Origin: Leptolyngbya sp. FACHB-261
GTDB taxonomy: Bacteria; Cyanobacteriota; Cyanobacteriia; FACHB-261
NCBI RefSeq assembly: GCF_014696065.1
Contig: NZ_JACJPL010000015.1
Span: 124,001 to 188,000 of the forward strand
DNA: 64,000 nucleotides
Reading direction: 5' to 3'
Both the position numbers and the translations under genes were made by a program. The notes beneath the pieces were generated by a model that saw only the letters and a program-made list of their open reading frames with translations, was not told where the DNA came from and searched no databases. Positions 48,423 to 57,983 of the stretch are shown here, piece by piece (within the stretch, counting starts at the first letter, position 1; each line of letters opens with the position of its first letter).

Positions 48423-49366
48423 TGGCAAACCTTAAGGAACTCCGCGAACGGATTAAGTCGGTTAAGAACACTCGCAAGATCACCGAGGCTATGCGCTTGG
48501 TCGCGGCTGCCAAAGTGCGCCGTGCTCAAGAGCAGGTTCTGTTCACCCGTCCCTTTGCCGATCGTCTGGCTCAGGTTCTATTTGGCTTACAGAGCCGTCT
48601 GCGCTTTGAAGACGTTGATCTGCCTCTGCTAAGGCCTAGAGCTGAGGTGAGGAAGGTAGGCCTCCTGGTAATCTCCGCAGACCGAGGTCTGTGCGGTGCT
48701 TACAACTCCAACGTGATTCGACGGGCCGAAACCCGCGCTCGTGAACTCAAAGCCGAAGGAGTTGATTACCAGTACATTCTGGTCGGTCGTAAGGCATCCC
48801 AATATTTCCAGCGCCGCTCGGAACCGATCCAGCGTTCTTACACTGGCTTGGAGCAGATCCCGACGGCACCTGAAGCAGCCATGATCGCAGACGAGCTATT
48901 GTCGGCCTTCCTCTCAGAGGCTGTCGATCGCATCGAGCTGGTTTATACCCGCTTTGTGTCTCTTATTAGCTCACGTCCCGTCATCCAAACGCTTCTGCCC
49001 TTGGACCCACAAGGACTAGAGGTACCAGATGATGAACTCTTCCGTCTAACAACGCGAGGCGGTCAGTTTCAGGTCGAGCGGGAGAAAGTTGCTGTCGCCC
49101 AGCGTCCCTTTCCCCGAGACATGCTCTTCGAGCAAGACCCAGCCCAGATTCTGGAAGCCTTGCTGCCACTCTACCTGAACAACCAGCTCCTACGAGCGCT
49201 TCAGGAATCAGCAGCTAGTGAACTAGCTGCTCGGATGACCGCGATGAATAATGCTAGCGACAACGCCAGCGATATTGTGGACAACCTGACGCTCTCCTAC
49301 AACAAAGCGCGTCAAGCGGCAATCACCCAGGAGATCCTGGAAGTTGTTGGCGGTTCCCAACGCTAA
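48422..49366 (+). CDS. atpC: ATP synthase F1 subunit gamma
   Basis: 314 residues, longer than bacterial gamma because of a cyanobacterial insertion around 190-225. [27 protein letters not shown] and the C-terminal [29 protein letters not shown] are diagnostic. The rotor shaft. The chloroplast-type regulatory Cys pair is not present in the insertion, as usual for cyanobacteria. In bacterial naming this is atpG. Confidence 0.97.
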   Translation: MANLKELRERIKSVKNTRKITEAMRLVAAAKVRRAQEQVLFTRPFADRLAQVLFGLQSRLRFEDVDLPLLRPRAEVRKVGLLVISADRGLCGAYNSNVIRRAETRARELKAEGVDYQYILVGRKASQYFQRRSEPIQRSYTGLEQIPTAPEAAMIADELLSAFLSEAVDRIELVYTRFVSLISSRPVIQTLLPLDPQGLEVPDDELFRLTTRGGQFQVEREKVAVAQRPFPRDMLFEQDPAQILEALLPLYLNNQLLRALQESAASELAARMTAMNNASDNASDIVDNLTLSYNKARQAAITQEILEVVGGSQR

Positions 49367-49382
49367 GTCCAACCCCATATGA

Positions 49383-49416
49383 AAAGCCGGTTAGGTCTAG
49401 GGACTTGACCGGCTTT
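49383..49416 (+). terminator. terminator of the atp operon
   Basis: Stem aaagccggt / accggcttt (9 bp) with a 16-nt loop begins 17 bases after the gamma stop. It ends in TTTC, so termination may be partial and ndk may be read through. Confidence 0.6.
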
Positions 49417-49460
49417 CAGTTGCCAATGTTGAAAGAACAAGAGAACTTAGGAGAAACAAC

Positions 49461-49910
49461 ATGGAACGCACATTTCTTGCGATTAAGCCTGATGGTGTCC
49501 AACGCGGTCTCATTGGTACGATCATCAGCCGTCTAGAAGCGAAAGGTTTTACCCTAGTAGGGCTCAAACTGGTAACCGTCAGCCGCCAACTGGCCGAACA
49601 GCATTACGGTGAGCACAAAGAGAAACCATTCTTTGCCGGCCTAGTAAACTTCATTACCTCTGGTCCCGTCGTGGCGATGGTATGGGAAGGGAAAGGCGTC
49701 GTTGCCTCAGCTCGCAAAATTATCGGGGCAACTAACCCGCTCAATTCTGAACCTGGAACTCTGCGGGGCGACTTTGGAATTGACATTGGCCGCAACATCA
49801 TTCACGGTTCTGATGCGCCGGAGACAGCAGTACGAGAGATTGGGCTCTGGTTTAAAGAAGACGAGCTTGCAAATTGGGAACCTAGCTTAACCACTTGGAT
49901 CTACGAATAG
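49461..49910 (+). CDS. ndk: nucleoside diphosphate kinase
   Basis: 149 residues. [19 protein letters not shown], the catalytic His in [14 protein letters not shown] (about 116) and the GTLRGDFG loop. It transfers phosphate between nucleoside triphosphates and diphosphates through phospho-His. It follows the atp operon. Confidence 0.98.
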   Translation: MERTFLAIKPDGVQRGLIGTIISRLEAKGFTLVGLKLVTVSRQLAEQHYGEHKEKPFFAGLVNFITSGPVVAMVWEGKGVVASARKIIGATNPLNSEPGTLRGDFGIDIGRNIIHGSDAPETAVREIGLWFKEDELANWEPSLTTWIYE

Positions 49911-49929
49911 CAATCTAGACTCAATTCAA

Positions 49930-49961
49930 CGGGGGCGATGTAAAAAATCGCCCCCGTTTTT
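49930..49961 (+). terminator. intrinsic terminator of ndk
   Basis: Stem cgggggcgat / atcgcccccg (10 bp), then five T. Confidence 0.9.
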
Positions 49962-50069
49962 GTTAATTCAGAATCGTTTACTGGATTGAGATGATTGGGG
50001 CTAGTAGCAACTCTAGTAGCGACTAGTAGCCAAGGGACAGCCGGAGTAACATAAGCTCCCTTGGAGCTA

Positions 50070-50783
50070 CTAGTCTCCTATTGTTCCTGACACTTCCCGT
50101 CTGGAAAAGCCCCAGGCGAATAATGCTGCAATCAGTGTGAGCATGATCCACTCAGGTGGCACCCAATCTGGCAAGAGCGCCCTACAGAGCAGCCGCAGAC
50201 CTACACCAACCACAGTCAGGTAAGCAGCATCCTGCAGATAAGTGAACTCCTTGAGCCAACGCACAAACAAGCCAGCTAGAAAGCGCAGAGTGATAATACC
50301 AATCACGCCACCCGTTAGGACTAGCCAGGTTTCATCAGAGAGGGCCACCGCAGTTGTCACACTATCTAAGGAAAAGGCGAGATCGGTCAGAGCAATTAGG
50401 GGCACAATCTGCCACAACGAATCAGGTTTACGGGGTTCAGATTCGGCACCTCCCTCACCTGCGTTGGTCTCCAGAAAACGCTCGTAGAAGTATTTAGCCG
50501 ACAGCCACAGTAGGTAGAGCGCGCCCAATAGCTCGAATTGCCAAAACCCAATGACCCAGGTTGCGGTCAGGATTAAGACAACTCGCAATACAAACGCCCC
50601 CACTAAACCCCAATTGAGCGCTTGCCTTTGATGCTCCTGGTCCTCCATATGCTGAACCAGGGCTGCCAATGCTACGGCATTGTCGGCAGAGAGAACAGCC
50701 TCCAGCGCAATCAGCGCCAGCAGGATCCCTAAGGTGTTGAGTGAAAACCCCTCGCCTACGAACTCCGAAAATTGCTCCAGCAT
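50070..50783 (-). CDS. TerC family integral membrane protein
   Basis: 237 residues with about seven helices. LIALEAVLSADNAVALAALVQH (acidic residues of TerC helix two) and PLIALTDLAFSLDSVTTAVALS are the two conserved blocks. TerC-like proteins are linked to metal homeostasis (manganese in some) and, in plastids, to thylakoid membrane biogenesis. The start is an ATG. Confidence 0.9.
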   Translation of the reverse strand: MLEQFSEFVGEGFSLNTLGILLALIALEAVLSADNAVALAALVQHMEDQEHQRQALNWGLVGAFVLRVVLILTATWVIGFWQFELLGALYLLWLSAKYFYERFLETNAGEGGAESEPRKPDSLWQIVPLIALTDLAFSLDSVTTAVALSDETWLVLTGGVIGIITLRFLAGLFVRWLKEFTYLQDAAYLTVVGVGLRLLCRALLPDWVPPEWIMLTLIAALFAWGFSRREVSGTIGD

Positions 50784-50907
50784 TCAGTTCCTTCGAGTTC
50801 CTCTACCTCTGTAACATTAGGCAAAGCTTAGACCTCTAGCTTACCTTTGCCTTCACATTTATTGATATAGGCTTTAATCTACCCGTTGTCTAATCTGGAA
50901 TACCACC

Positions 50908-51246
50908 ATGCATGCTTTGTCCTTACCGACCTGGATCATTCACATCTCCAGTGTCATTGAGTGGATCGCTGCCATCTGGCTGATCTGGAACTATGCCAGC
51001 GTCAGTGACAATGTTGGCTGGCGCTGGTTAGCTTTTGGTATGCTGCCTGCACTCATTAGCGCTATGTGCGCTTGTACCTGGCATTTCTTTGATAATGCCG
51101 CTGACCTCGAATGGCTGGTCACGGTACAAGCTGCAACGACGTTTTTGGGAAATTGTACCCTCGCACTCGGCGCTTGGGCAGTCTGGCGGCATCGCGATTT
51201 AGAACACAGAACAGCCAAGATTACGATGGAGAAGACGGATGCTTGA
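50908..51246 (+). CDS. DUF2499 membrane protein
   Basis: 112 residues with three transmembrane helices. HALSLPTWIIHISSVIEWIAAI and GMLPALISAMCACTWHFFDN are the family pattern; its homologues occur in cyanobacteria and plastids. Function unknown. It overlaps the DUF3593 gene by eight bases, so the two are probably translationally coupled. Confidence 0.85.
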   Translation: MHALSLPTWIIHISSVIEWIAAIWLIWNYASVSDNVGWRWLAFGMLPALISAMCACTWHFFDNAADLEWLVTVQAATTFLGNCTLALGAWAVWRHRDLEHRTAKITMEKTDA

Positions 51247-51544
51247 CTTTGTCTCTAAAGAAAGTCTGTTTGGTCTATCTCTGTTTCCCTATCTGCTGTT
51301 TCTGTGGTTCCTTACACGCTCGGGTCAGACTCCGAGGTTGGCCCTAGTAGGGTTCTATATGACCCTAGTCTTTGTAGCTGTGACTATTCCAGCTGGCATC
51401 TACGCCAAAGTGGCTCATCAGGCAAATCTGGCAGATATTGACTGGCTGCATGGTGGGGCTGAATCCTTCTTGACTCTGGCAAATATTCTGGTTGCCTTAG
51501 GGTTCAAGCAGGCACTTGACCAGGCCAAGCCCCCCACAGTTTAA
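51239..51544 (+). CDS. DUF3593 membrane protein
   Basis: 101 residues with two or three helices. [22 protein letters not shown] and [35 protein letters not shown] mark DUF3593, widespread in oxygenic phototrophs. Overlap with DUF2499 suggests a joint membrane complex. Confidence 0.85.
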   Translation: MLDFVSKESLFGLSLFPYLLFLWFLTRSGQTPRLALVGFYMTLVFVAVTIPAGIYAKVAHQANLADIDWLHGGAESFLTLANILVALGFKQALDQAKPPTV

Positions 51545-51615
51545 GCGACGCAGCAAGAGCGGATCTCATACAATACTCAAAGTCTCAAGCGCTCCCTAGA
51601 AGATTCCAGAAGCTT

Positions 51616-52170
51616 ATGGACATCATGCAGTTTTTCCAGCAAAGTGCTGGCAGATGGCGTTCCCAACGCACCAGTCATCACCTGGTTTTTCAGAAATCAG
51701 AGAGCGGTAAATCCGAAATCCAGATCGACATTTTGCAGCCTGGCAGCCCAGAGGTAATCGCTCTGTGTGAGCAGCATGGGTTCGACCCGGCTCAAGCTCT
51801 AGGCGGTGCCAAAGTGACTTGGAGCGGCACAATGGAATGGGACCAGGAGAAACACGAAGGGTCAACCGTCCTAGTACCGATTGCTGAGGAGGACAAGCCC
51901 AATGAAGGCAAGCTCCTAAGGCAACAAGGCTATGCCGAAAAGGCGCCAGTTGCCGGCCGGTATAGCATGGGTGACGATGGCGTACTGTCTTTGATCACTG
52001 AGTACGAAACCATGTACTCCGAAGAAAAGCTTTGGTTCCCCCGGCCAAACCTGAGATTGCGCACCGGGTTAATCATTGGTCCGTCCAATATGGCTTCGTT
52101 CTGCTCAGAGATTCGTCTCTCCCCTGCAAAAGCAGAGTCGACAGAAGGAACAGCAGTCGCGGCTCAGTGA
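51616..52170 (+). CDS. cpcS: CpcS/CpeS-family phycobiliprotein lyase
   Basis: 184 residues. [23 protein letters not shown] and the beta-barrel segment [38 protein letters not shown] are typical of CpcS/CpeS lyases, which attach phycocyanobilin to Cys84-type sites of phycobiliproteins including allophycocyanin. The subclass (CpcS, CpeS or CpcU) cannot be settled here. It fits the apc genes and pcyA. It ends in convergent overlap with a small gene. Confidence 0.88.
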   Translation: MDIMQFFQQSAGRWRSQRTSHHLVFQKSESGKSEIQIDILQPGSPEVIALCEQHGFDPAQALGGAKVTWSGTMEWDQEKHEGSTVLVPIAEEDKPNEGKLLRQQGYAEKAPVAGRYSMGDDGVLSLITEYETMYSEEKLWFPRPNLRLRTGLIIGPSNMASFCSEIRLSPAKAESTEGTAVAAQ

Positions 52171-52433
52171 TTGTTAGCAGCATGACTTTGGCGAGGTTGC
52201 CACCAGTAGACCTGACGACAACGGCATTGAACGTAGGTGGGGGCTGTTAATCCCACCGCTCCATTGTCGGCGGTGCGTAGCAGGGACACTGGCTCTTGCC
52301 AGGAGCGGCGGGTAGCCTCCAGTGAACTATCACTGTCGCAAGCAGGGCAGCAGCCAGAGGGGCTGTGCTGGGCTTGAAAGGTCCAGAATGGAGGCAGCGT
52401 CCGGAAATCGTTGAGGTCGTAGATTCTTCCCAT
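52164..52433 (-). CDS. small Cys-containing hypothetical protein
   Basis: 89 residues from an [11 protein letters not shown] and [10 protein letters not shown] give five Cys that could bind zinc or form disulfides. [20 protein letters not shown] looks conserved but I do not recognise the family. It overlaps the cpcS 3' end by seven bases. Confidence 0.5.
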   Translation of the reverse strand: MGRIYDLNDFRTLPPFWTFQAQHSPSGCCPACDSDSSLEATRRSWQEPVSLLRTADNGAVGLTAPTYVQCRCRQVYWWQPRQSHAANNH

Positions 52434-52589
52434 ATCTAAAACATTCCCCTCCTCGCGTCCGTGTTAACACAGAGCCTCACAAAAACTTTTAGGGCGTGTC
52501 TGTAGTCGTACTGGGATTCAAGAAGCAAATTTAGGAGAATTAGCTTGAAACTCAGACCCAACCCTTGCTAATATAGGTGACGTTGACGT

Positions 52590-52661
52590 TCGGGCGTCGC
52601 CAAGTGGTAAGGCAGCGGGTTTTGGTCCCGCCATTCCGAGGTTCGAATCCTTGCGCCCGAG
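52590..52661 (+). tRNA. tRNA-Gln (anticodon TTG)
   Basis: A 72-nt cloverleaf: acceptor stem tcgggcg / cgcccga, D-arm gccaagtggtaaggc, anticodon stem gcggg / cccgc with loop ttttggt (anticodon TTG), T-arm ccgaggttcgaatccttg-type, discriminator G. The U1-A72 pair is typical of tRNA-Gln. No CCA is encoded. Confidence 0.96.
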
Positions 52662-52680
52662 TCTGTAAGCGAGTTCTACT

Positions 52681-52736
52681 CGCATTGTGAGAAGCGCCTG
52701 GGATGGTTAACCATCCCAGGCGCTTCTCACAATGCG
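52681..52736. repeat. 56-bp perfect palindrome
   Basis: Two 28-bp arms are exact reverse complements with no loop. It lies 19 bases after tRNA-Gln and 33 bases before pepQ. As a transcript it would form a very stable hairpin, but no T-run follows on the plus strand. Confidence 0.92.
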
Positions 52737-52769
52737 ACAACTGATCGTGGCAATGTGCTGGTGATCCTC

Positions 52770-54089
52770 ATGCAAGCTCTAGCAGATCTTTACTTACAGC
52801 ACCTAGCAGGTCTCAAGCAGACCTACGAGCGTTTGCTAGCTCAAGAACCTGCAGGGACAGTGGCCGTATTGCACTCTGGCTCACTTGTATATCGGTTTGC
52901 AGATGACCAGCCTTACCCCTTTGAAGCTACTCCCCACTTCCAAGTTTGGCTACCTTTAAACCTGCCTGAGTGCTTTCTCGTCCTTAGACTCGGTGAGACT
53001 CCAGTGCTCTACTACTGGCAGCCAGAGGATTTCTGGTATGAGCCGCCCCAGGCGCCAGAGGGCTTTTGGGCTGCATTGTTTGACATTCGCGTAGTGCAGC
53101 AGGTGCATCAAGTCTTTGCCGACCTTAATCCTCAGCAGTGCGTTTATCTCGGAAGCAACGAGGCTTTAGCGCGCGACAAGGGATTCAAAAGCATTAATCC
53201 CGATGATTGGGTCCATCCCCTCAACTACGCCCGGACAGTCAAGAGCGCCTACGAGATTGCCTGCATTCGTGAAGCTAACGAGATTGGGATTCGTGGTCAT
53301 CAAGCGGCCTATCAAGCCTTTGAAGCCGGGGCATCAGAATATGCCATCCACAATGCTTTTCTGGAGGCTACAGGTCAATTAGAACGGCAGTGCCCTTACT
53401 CAACAATCGTTGCCTTGGGAGCCCACAGCAGCATTTTGCACTACGAGGGCAAGTGCCCGGCACCTCAGGGTTCAGCCTCGTTCCTCATCGATGCTGGGGC
53501 CAGGCTCAATGGCTATTGCAGCGACATTACCCGAACCTACGCTCAAGATTCAAGTTTGTTTTCTGAACTCATTCAGCGCATGGACCAGTTGCAGCGCAAC
53601 CTGGTTGCAGCGGTCAAGCCGGGCATCACCTTTCTGTCATTGCATGAGCAAGCTCACCAAGGTGTCGCAGCCATTTTGCAGGAAACTGGCCTGGTCAAAC
53701 TTTCCGTTGACACGTTGTTTGAGCAGGACATTACCTCTACCTTCTTCCCCCACGGCCTTGGTCACTTGTTGGGCATACAAGTTCACGATGTCGCAGGCCA
53801 CTATCAAGACGAGACAGGCCAGCTAAAGCCACCACCCAAACGCTATCCCTTTCTACGCTTTACCCATGTCTTACGGCTAGGTCAGGTTTTTACAGTAGAA
53901 CCGGGTTTTTATTTGATTCCATCTCTACTGGAAAAACTGAGGGTTTCCGAGCATGCCCAGGCAGTGGACTGGTCACTGGTTGAGCATCTGCTTCCCTACG
54001 GCGGCATCCGCATCGAGGACAATATAGCCGTCACTGCAGATGGTAGTGAAAATCTGACTCGATCCAATTTCATTGAGCAATTAATGTAA
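52770..54089 (+). CDS. pepQ: Xaa-Pro dipeptidase, PepQ-type (M24 family)
   Basis: 439 residues from ATG 52770, the length of gammaproteobacterial PepQ. The N-terminal domain has SGSLVYRFADDQPYPFEATPHFQVWLPL, as in PepQ. Metal ligands of the pita-bread fold are present: Asp in LIDAGARLNGYCSDITRTY (both Asp), His in FPHGLGHLLGIQVHD, Glu in VEPGFYL and Glu in GIRIEDN. It splits Xaa-Pro dipeptides. PepQ in a cyanobacterium is less common than aminopeptidase P; possible lateral acquisition. Confidence 0.88.
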   Translation: MQALADLYLQHLAGLKQTYERLLAQEPAGTVAVLHSGSLVYRFADDQPYPFEATPHFQVWLPLNLPECFLVLRLGETPVLYYWQPEDFWYEPPQAPEGFWAALFDIRVVQQVHQVFADLNPQQCVYLGSNEALARDKGFKSINPDDWVHPLNYARTVKSAYEIACIREANEIGIRGHQAAYQAFEAGASEYAIHNAFLEATGQLERQCPYSTIVALGAHSSILHYEGKCPAPQGSASFLIDAGARLNGYCSDITRTYAQDSSLFSELIQRMDQLQRNLVAAVKPGITFLSLHEQAHQGVAAILQETGLVKLSVDTLFEQDITSTFFPHGLGHLLGIQVHDVAGHYQDETGQLKPPPKRYPFLRFTHVLRLGQVFTVEPGFYLIPSLLEKLRVSEHAQAVDWSLVEHLLPYGGIRIEDNIAVTADGSENLTRSNFIEQLM

Positions 54090-54220
54090 CTTAAATAACT
54101 TTTCTTATATCATGGTAAAGGAAAAGACACAGAGCAGACTCTGCACAGTGACTCACCACCTCCAAGGTCTGTTCGGTCGTCTTGACATGTTCAGAACTTG
54201 CATTGAGGCTAACGTGTGTC

Positions 54221-55912
54221 GTGAGTCAGCATCCCCTCGCCAGACTGAAGCGCTACGATATCGAGAGCATTACTCGCTACTATCGTTTCCGGCCCTGGTT
54301 AGTTTTCGCTAGAGCAGTCCTGATCGTCTGGAAATTCGCTGGATTCCTGCTCGGCTTGCGAGCAGACCGCGGTCACACAAACCCGATCCGGCGGCGTCAA
54401 CGGGCCGTCCAGCTCCGGCATATTCTTACAGACTTAGGGCCCACTTACATCAAAGTTGGACAAGCTCTTTCAACGCGGCCTGACCTGGTTCACAAAGATT
54501 TTCTTGAAGAGCTGACGCGACTTCAGGACCAGTTGCCCCCCTTTCCCAACGACATTGCCTTTGCCATCATCGAGCAGGAGCTTGAGCGCTCCGTCAGTGA
54601 GGTTTACCAAACCATTTCGGCAGACCCAGTTGCAGCAGCCAGTTTAGGGCAGGTCTATAAGGCCACTCTGCATACCGGGGAAGAGGTAGCGGTCAAGGTG
54701 CAGCGCCCCAATCTACTGCCCACGCTAACTTTAGATCTGCATTTGATGCGTTGGGCTGCTAGCTGGCTAGGCCCCCATCTACCACTCAATTTAGGACACG
54801 ATCTGCTCCTGATTGTTGATGAGTTTGGCACCAAGCTGTTTGAGGAGATTGATTACCTCAATGAAGGGCGTAATGCTGAACGTTTCGCGGCTTATTTTAA
54901 AGGAGATGTCTCTGTCAAAGTACCGAGCATCTACTGGCGGCACAGCAGCCGTCATGTTCTCACGTTGGAGTGGATCAACGGCATTAAGCTGACTGATGTA
55001 GAGCGGGTCCAGGCAGCGGGATTGGATATTTCTGAACTGGTCCGTATTGGAGTTTCCTCTGGCTTGCGGCAATTGCTAGAGTTTGGCTTTTTTCATGCCG
55101 ATCCTCATCCTGGCAACCTGTTTGCCACTCTGGATGGCAAGATGGCCTACATCGACTTCGGCATGATGGACCAGTTGGAGCAGCATGACAAGGAAATCCT
55201 CATAGACGCGGTCGTCTACGCCGTCAACAAAGATTACGACCACCTGACCCAAGCCTTTGTAGAGCTGGGCTTTCTAGCAGCAGGCACTGACATTCAACCC
55301 ATTGTTCCGGCCATTGAAAGTGTCCTGGGCAATGTTATGGGCGAGAGTGTTGCCGACTTCAACATCAAAACTGTCACCGACAAGTTCTCGGAGCTGATGT
55401 TTGAATACCCCTTTCGAGTGCCAGGGCGATTTGCCTTGATTATTCGCTCAGTGGTCACTCAAGAGGGGGTAGCGCTCAGCCTCGACCCCAACTTCAGAAT
55501 CCTAGAAGTCGCTTACCCTTACGTGGCTCGCCGCTTGCTCTCCGACGAGTCCCCAGAACTGCGCCGCCGCCTGCTCGAAGTTCTCTTTAAAGATGGGCGG
55601 TTCCAGTGGCAACGGTTGGAGAACCTGATCCAGATTGCTCAGATAGATGCTGGCTTTGACTTAATGCCGACTGCCCAGCTAGGTCTGCAATATCTGCTAT
55701 CTGAGGAGGGTCAGTTTTTGCGCCGCAAACTCCTGTTAGCCTTGACCGAAGACGATCGACTACACACCGACGAAGTTCGCCGAATCTGGAACCTAGTCAA
55801 AGGGGAAATCAAACCGGACCGCCTGTGGGGAGCCGCTTTAGGTGCCTTAGCAACCGTTTGGCCATCGGCAACAGCTCTGGTCACCGCCTTCACGCCCTCA
55901 GAGCAACTTTAG
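54221..55912 (+). CDS. ABC1/UbiB-family atypical kinase
   Basis: 563 residues from GTG 54221 (a TTG at 54182 is the other candidate). Kinase-like motifs: KVGQALSTRPDL (KxGQ), AAASLGQVYKA (Ala-rich loop), VAVKVQRP, EEIDYLNEGRNAERF, FHADPHPGNL and YIDFGMM. A C-terminal hydrophobic segment (WGAALGALATVWPSATALV) may be membrane-associated. ABC1 proteins regulate quinone and prenyl-lipid metabolism in plastids and bacteria. Several copies per cyanobacterial genome are usual. Confidence 0.9.
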   Translation: MSQHPLARLKRYDIESITRYYRFRPWLVFARAVLIVWKFAGFLLGLRADRGHTNPIRRRQRAVQLRHILTDLGPTYIKVGQALSTRPDLVHKDFLEELTRLQDQLPPFPNDIAFAIIEQELERSVSEVYQTISADPVAAASLGQVYKATLHTGEEVAVKVQRPNLLPTLTLDLHLMRWAASWLGPHLPLNLGHDLLLIVDEFGTKLFEEIDYLNEGRNAERFAAYFKGDVSVKVPSIYWRHSSRHVLTLEWINGIKLTDVERVQAAGLDISELVRIGVSSGLRQLLEFGFFHADPHPGNLFATLDGKMAYIDFGMMDQLEQHDKEILIDAVVYAVNKDYDHLTQAFVELGFLAAGTDIQPIVPAIESVLGNVMGESVADFNIKTVTDKFSELMFEYPFRVPGRFALIIRSVVTQEGVALSLDPNFRILEVAYPYVARRLLSDESPELRRRLLEVLFKDGRFQWQRLENLIQIAQIDAGFDLMPTAQLGLQYLLSEEGQFLRRKLLLALTEDDRLHTDEVRRIWNLVKGEIKPDRLWGAALGALATVWPSATALVTAFTPSEQL

Positions 55913-55957
55913 ATCCCAGCGCTGGTTCTAAGGACGTCACCTTCTAGATGTCAAGTT

Positions 55958-56000
55958 AACCCTAGGTAATTCTGCCCTCGCGCATTACTAACCTAGGGTT
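55958..56000. terminator. inverted repeat between convergent genes
   Basis: aaccctaggt (55958-55967) and acctagggtt (55991-56000), 10 bp with a 23-nt loop. It probably terminates one or both genes, though T-runs are weak. Confidence 0.5.
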
Positions 56001-56005
56001 CTGCC

Positions 56006-56362
56006 TTATCTGAGTTGTACTCTGCCGGGTGTAATGCTAACAGTATTGCTCCTGCACAGGTCTACATTGCGTTCGCTTACATCGCGCCCATTGGCAAACA
56101 CAGCTCTGACATCGTAGTTACATGAGCTGGCGTTGGTGCGGAGGGCGAACGTTCTTTGAGCGCGGCCGGTGAGGGTACCCTGGTCGAGCAGGTCCGGCCC
56201 CCAATCGTTGCGGCTCGAATCGGACACATACAGGTATTGAATTTCGACATCGCTGTCGTTTTTGATTGTGAAGTTATTTGGACCGGCTAGAGCGGCCTGT
56301 GCAGTTAGCGGCAGTACGGCAGCAATAGCCAACACAGCCTTAGTCAAGGACCCAGGGAACAT
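56006..56362 (-). CDS. small secreted protein with two or three Cys
   Basis: 118 residues from ATG 56362. A signal peptide ends at QAALA-G. The mature part, FTIKNDSDVEIQYLYVSDSSRNDWGPDLLDQGTL and SCNYDVRAVFANGRDVSERNVDLCRSNTV, has a pair of Cys likely to form a disulfide. I recall a widespread family with this WGxDLL and CxYD pattern, of unknown function. Predicted periplasmic. Confidence 0.75.
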   Translation of the reverse strand: MFPGSLTKAVLAIAAVLPLTAQAALAGPNNFTIKNDSDVEIQYLYVSDSSRNDWGPDLLDQGTLTGRAQRTFALRTNASSCNYDVRAVFANGRDVSERNVDLCRSNTVSITPGRVQLR

Positions 56363-56566
56363 CGTTAATCTCCAGCTTTCGAAAGACCTTACTTCAGTTC
56401 TACGAAGTATCCTATTGCTGACGCAAGTCAAGTTAAACAAGTTCCTTAGAAGTTATTAAGGCAATTTTTGAAGTTGCTTTAGAGTTAGGCCAAAAGTACC
56501 CGACGGGGTGATGCTTAAAACTGATTCACTTAGCAATCCTGGATTGGTAACTCTCTGGGGAGTGTC

Positions 56567-57268
56567 ATGGATTTTGTCAGCCTTGTTTTGTTAATTGCCC
56601 TGGCTGGATCCTGTGGAGGACTGACCTCTGCTATCGCTGAGAACCGGAAAGACAGCTCCTACACGGTGAAAATTCCTTTTCAGTTTGACCAGAAAAGGCA
56701 AGAAGCCCGCTCAGTCCCTCTAGGCTGTCTAGGCAATATCCTGATTGGCGCAGCTGCCAGCATCTCAATCTTTTTTGTTGTTGGTCCCTTGTTTAACTTA
56801 GAGCCTAAAGCACCCGCTAAAGACGCTTTGCCAGTCGATCAACAAGACTCTTGGCTATCAATTCCGCCCAGTGAAACAATCCTTTACGCTAAGCTTTTCT
56901 CGTTGTCCGTGGCCTCTGGTTTTGCAGGTATCAGTCTGCTACCTACAATTGCAGGCCAGATTATGCGGGCAGTTTCTAAAGGCGAAGAAGAAAAACCAAA
57001 GCAGCAGCGAATAAGACTGGTATCTGCTCGCCAACGACGCCTTAAAGTTCTACTGAGGACACAGAAGATTTCTGCAGAAACTATGACCACTGAGAAGATC
57101 TCTGCTGAGACTACCACCACAGCCATAGGGGTCACAGCTCACGACAATTTGCCCCCAGCCCTAATAGAGCTTCCAGCAGTCGCCTCGCCGTCAAAAGACC
57201 TAGCCAAAGCATCCCTAGAAGCTAGCCCTGAACCAGCTATTCACTCGGTAAATCAAACAGCACCGTAG
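56567..57268 (+). CDS. hypothetical membrane protein
   Basis: 233 residues from an ATG. Three hydrophobic stretches (about 3-20, 52-75, 106-130) are followed by a Lys/Arg-rich and Thr/Ala-rich cytoplasmic tail with a short internal repeat ([20 protein letters not shown]). No family recognised. The 3' end overlaps pcyA by 32 bases, convergently. Confidence 0.6.
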   Translation: MDFVSLVLLIALAGSCGGLTSAIAENRKDSSYTVKIPFQFDQKRQEARSVPLGCLGNILIGAAASISIFFVVGPLFNLEPKAPAKDALPVDQQDSWLSIPPSETILYAKLFSLSVASGFAGISLLPTIAGQIMRAVSKGEEEKPKQQRIRLVSARQRRLKVLLRTQKISAETMTTEKISAETTTTAIGVTAHDNLPPALIELPAVASPSKDLAKASLEASPEPAIHSVNQTAP

Positions 57269-57983
57269 TCATGTAACGCTCTGCCCACTCAGTTCCAAAA
57301 GCCTTCTCCAGGATGCGTCGAGTCTTGTCATTGAGCTGCTGTTGAGTGCAGTAGTGTTTCTGCCCTGCCAAGATAGCAGCGCGATCTCCAGACGTTGGTT
57401 GAGCAGCCTGTGACTGTTGCAGATGAAGTTCAAGAAAGCGAGTGGCTTGCTCAAGAAACCTCTGCTCCTCCACTTCACCCTCGGGACGCACAAACAGACA
57501 AAAGCGAGAGAAAATATCGCCCCATTGAGGCAGATCGCGTTGTTGGCTAAAGCTGAGCGGGACTAGAGCTTCTAGGGATGCAACATAGCTTTGGTCAAGT
57601 GCACGGCTGTGACTGGCAGGATCAAACACTGGAGACAGGTCAACAATTGCTGCACTGATCTGACCCCGGCCCCCTACTAGGTCCGCACCAAACATGGGTA
57701 GTGCATATTCTGGGCGAGGAAACATGACGCAGTGCAGAATGTCCAGGTTCTTACCAACTCTCGCTAGTTCCAAGTGCATCTTGCGAAAAGCACGGGATTG
57801 GTAACAACGGTTCTCAATCATGAGCCGTTCACCTTCCAATCGTCCCTCCACATAGCCCAGATCCTCAGGCAAGCTATAGGGAGCCAAATCAGGCAAGTAT
57901 TGCTGCCAGAGCACTTCAATACGGTCTGCAAGCTGGTTGATGAGAGGGTGTTGAGTGCCCCGAATCGAGTCTGAGGTCTGCAT
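57237..57983 (-). CDS. pcyA: phycocyanobilin:ferredoxin oxidoreductase
   Basis: 248 residues. It reduces biliverdin IXalpha to phycocyanobilin with ferredoxin electrons. The residues matching the catalytic Glu76, His88 and Asp105 of the Synechocystis enzyme are present as Glu72, His84 and Asp101 (constant four-residue offset). Signature [26 protein letters not shown]. It supplies the chromophore for the apc genes. Confidence 0.96.
   Translation of the reverse strand: MQTSDSIRGTQHPLINQLADRIEVLWQQYLPDLAPYSLPEDLGYVEGRLEGERLMIENRCYQSRAFRKMHLELARVGKNLDILHCVMFPRPEYALPMFGADLVGGRGQISAAIVDLSPVFDPASHSRALDQSYVASLEALVPLSFSQQRDLPQWGDIFSRFCLFVRPEGEVEEQRFLEQATRFLELHLQQSQAAQPTSGDRAAILAGQKHYCTQQQLNDKTRRILEKAFGTEWAERYMTTVLFDLPSE

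Noticed and set aside
52552-52740. A minus-strand 62-codon frame
   Set aside because: It is antisense to tRNA-Gln and runs through the 56-bp palindrome.
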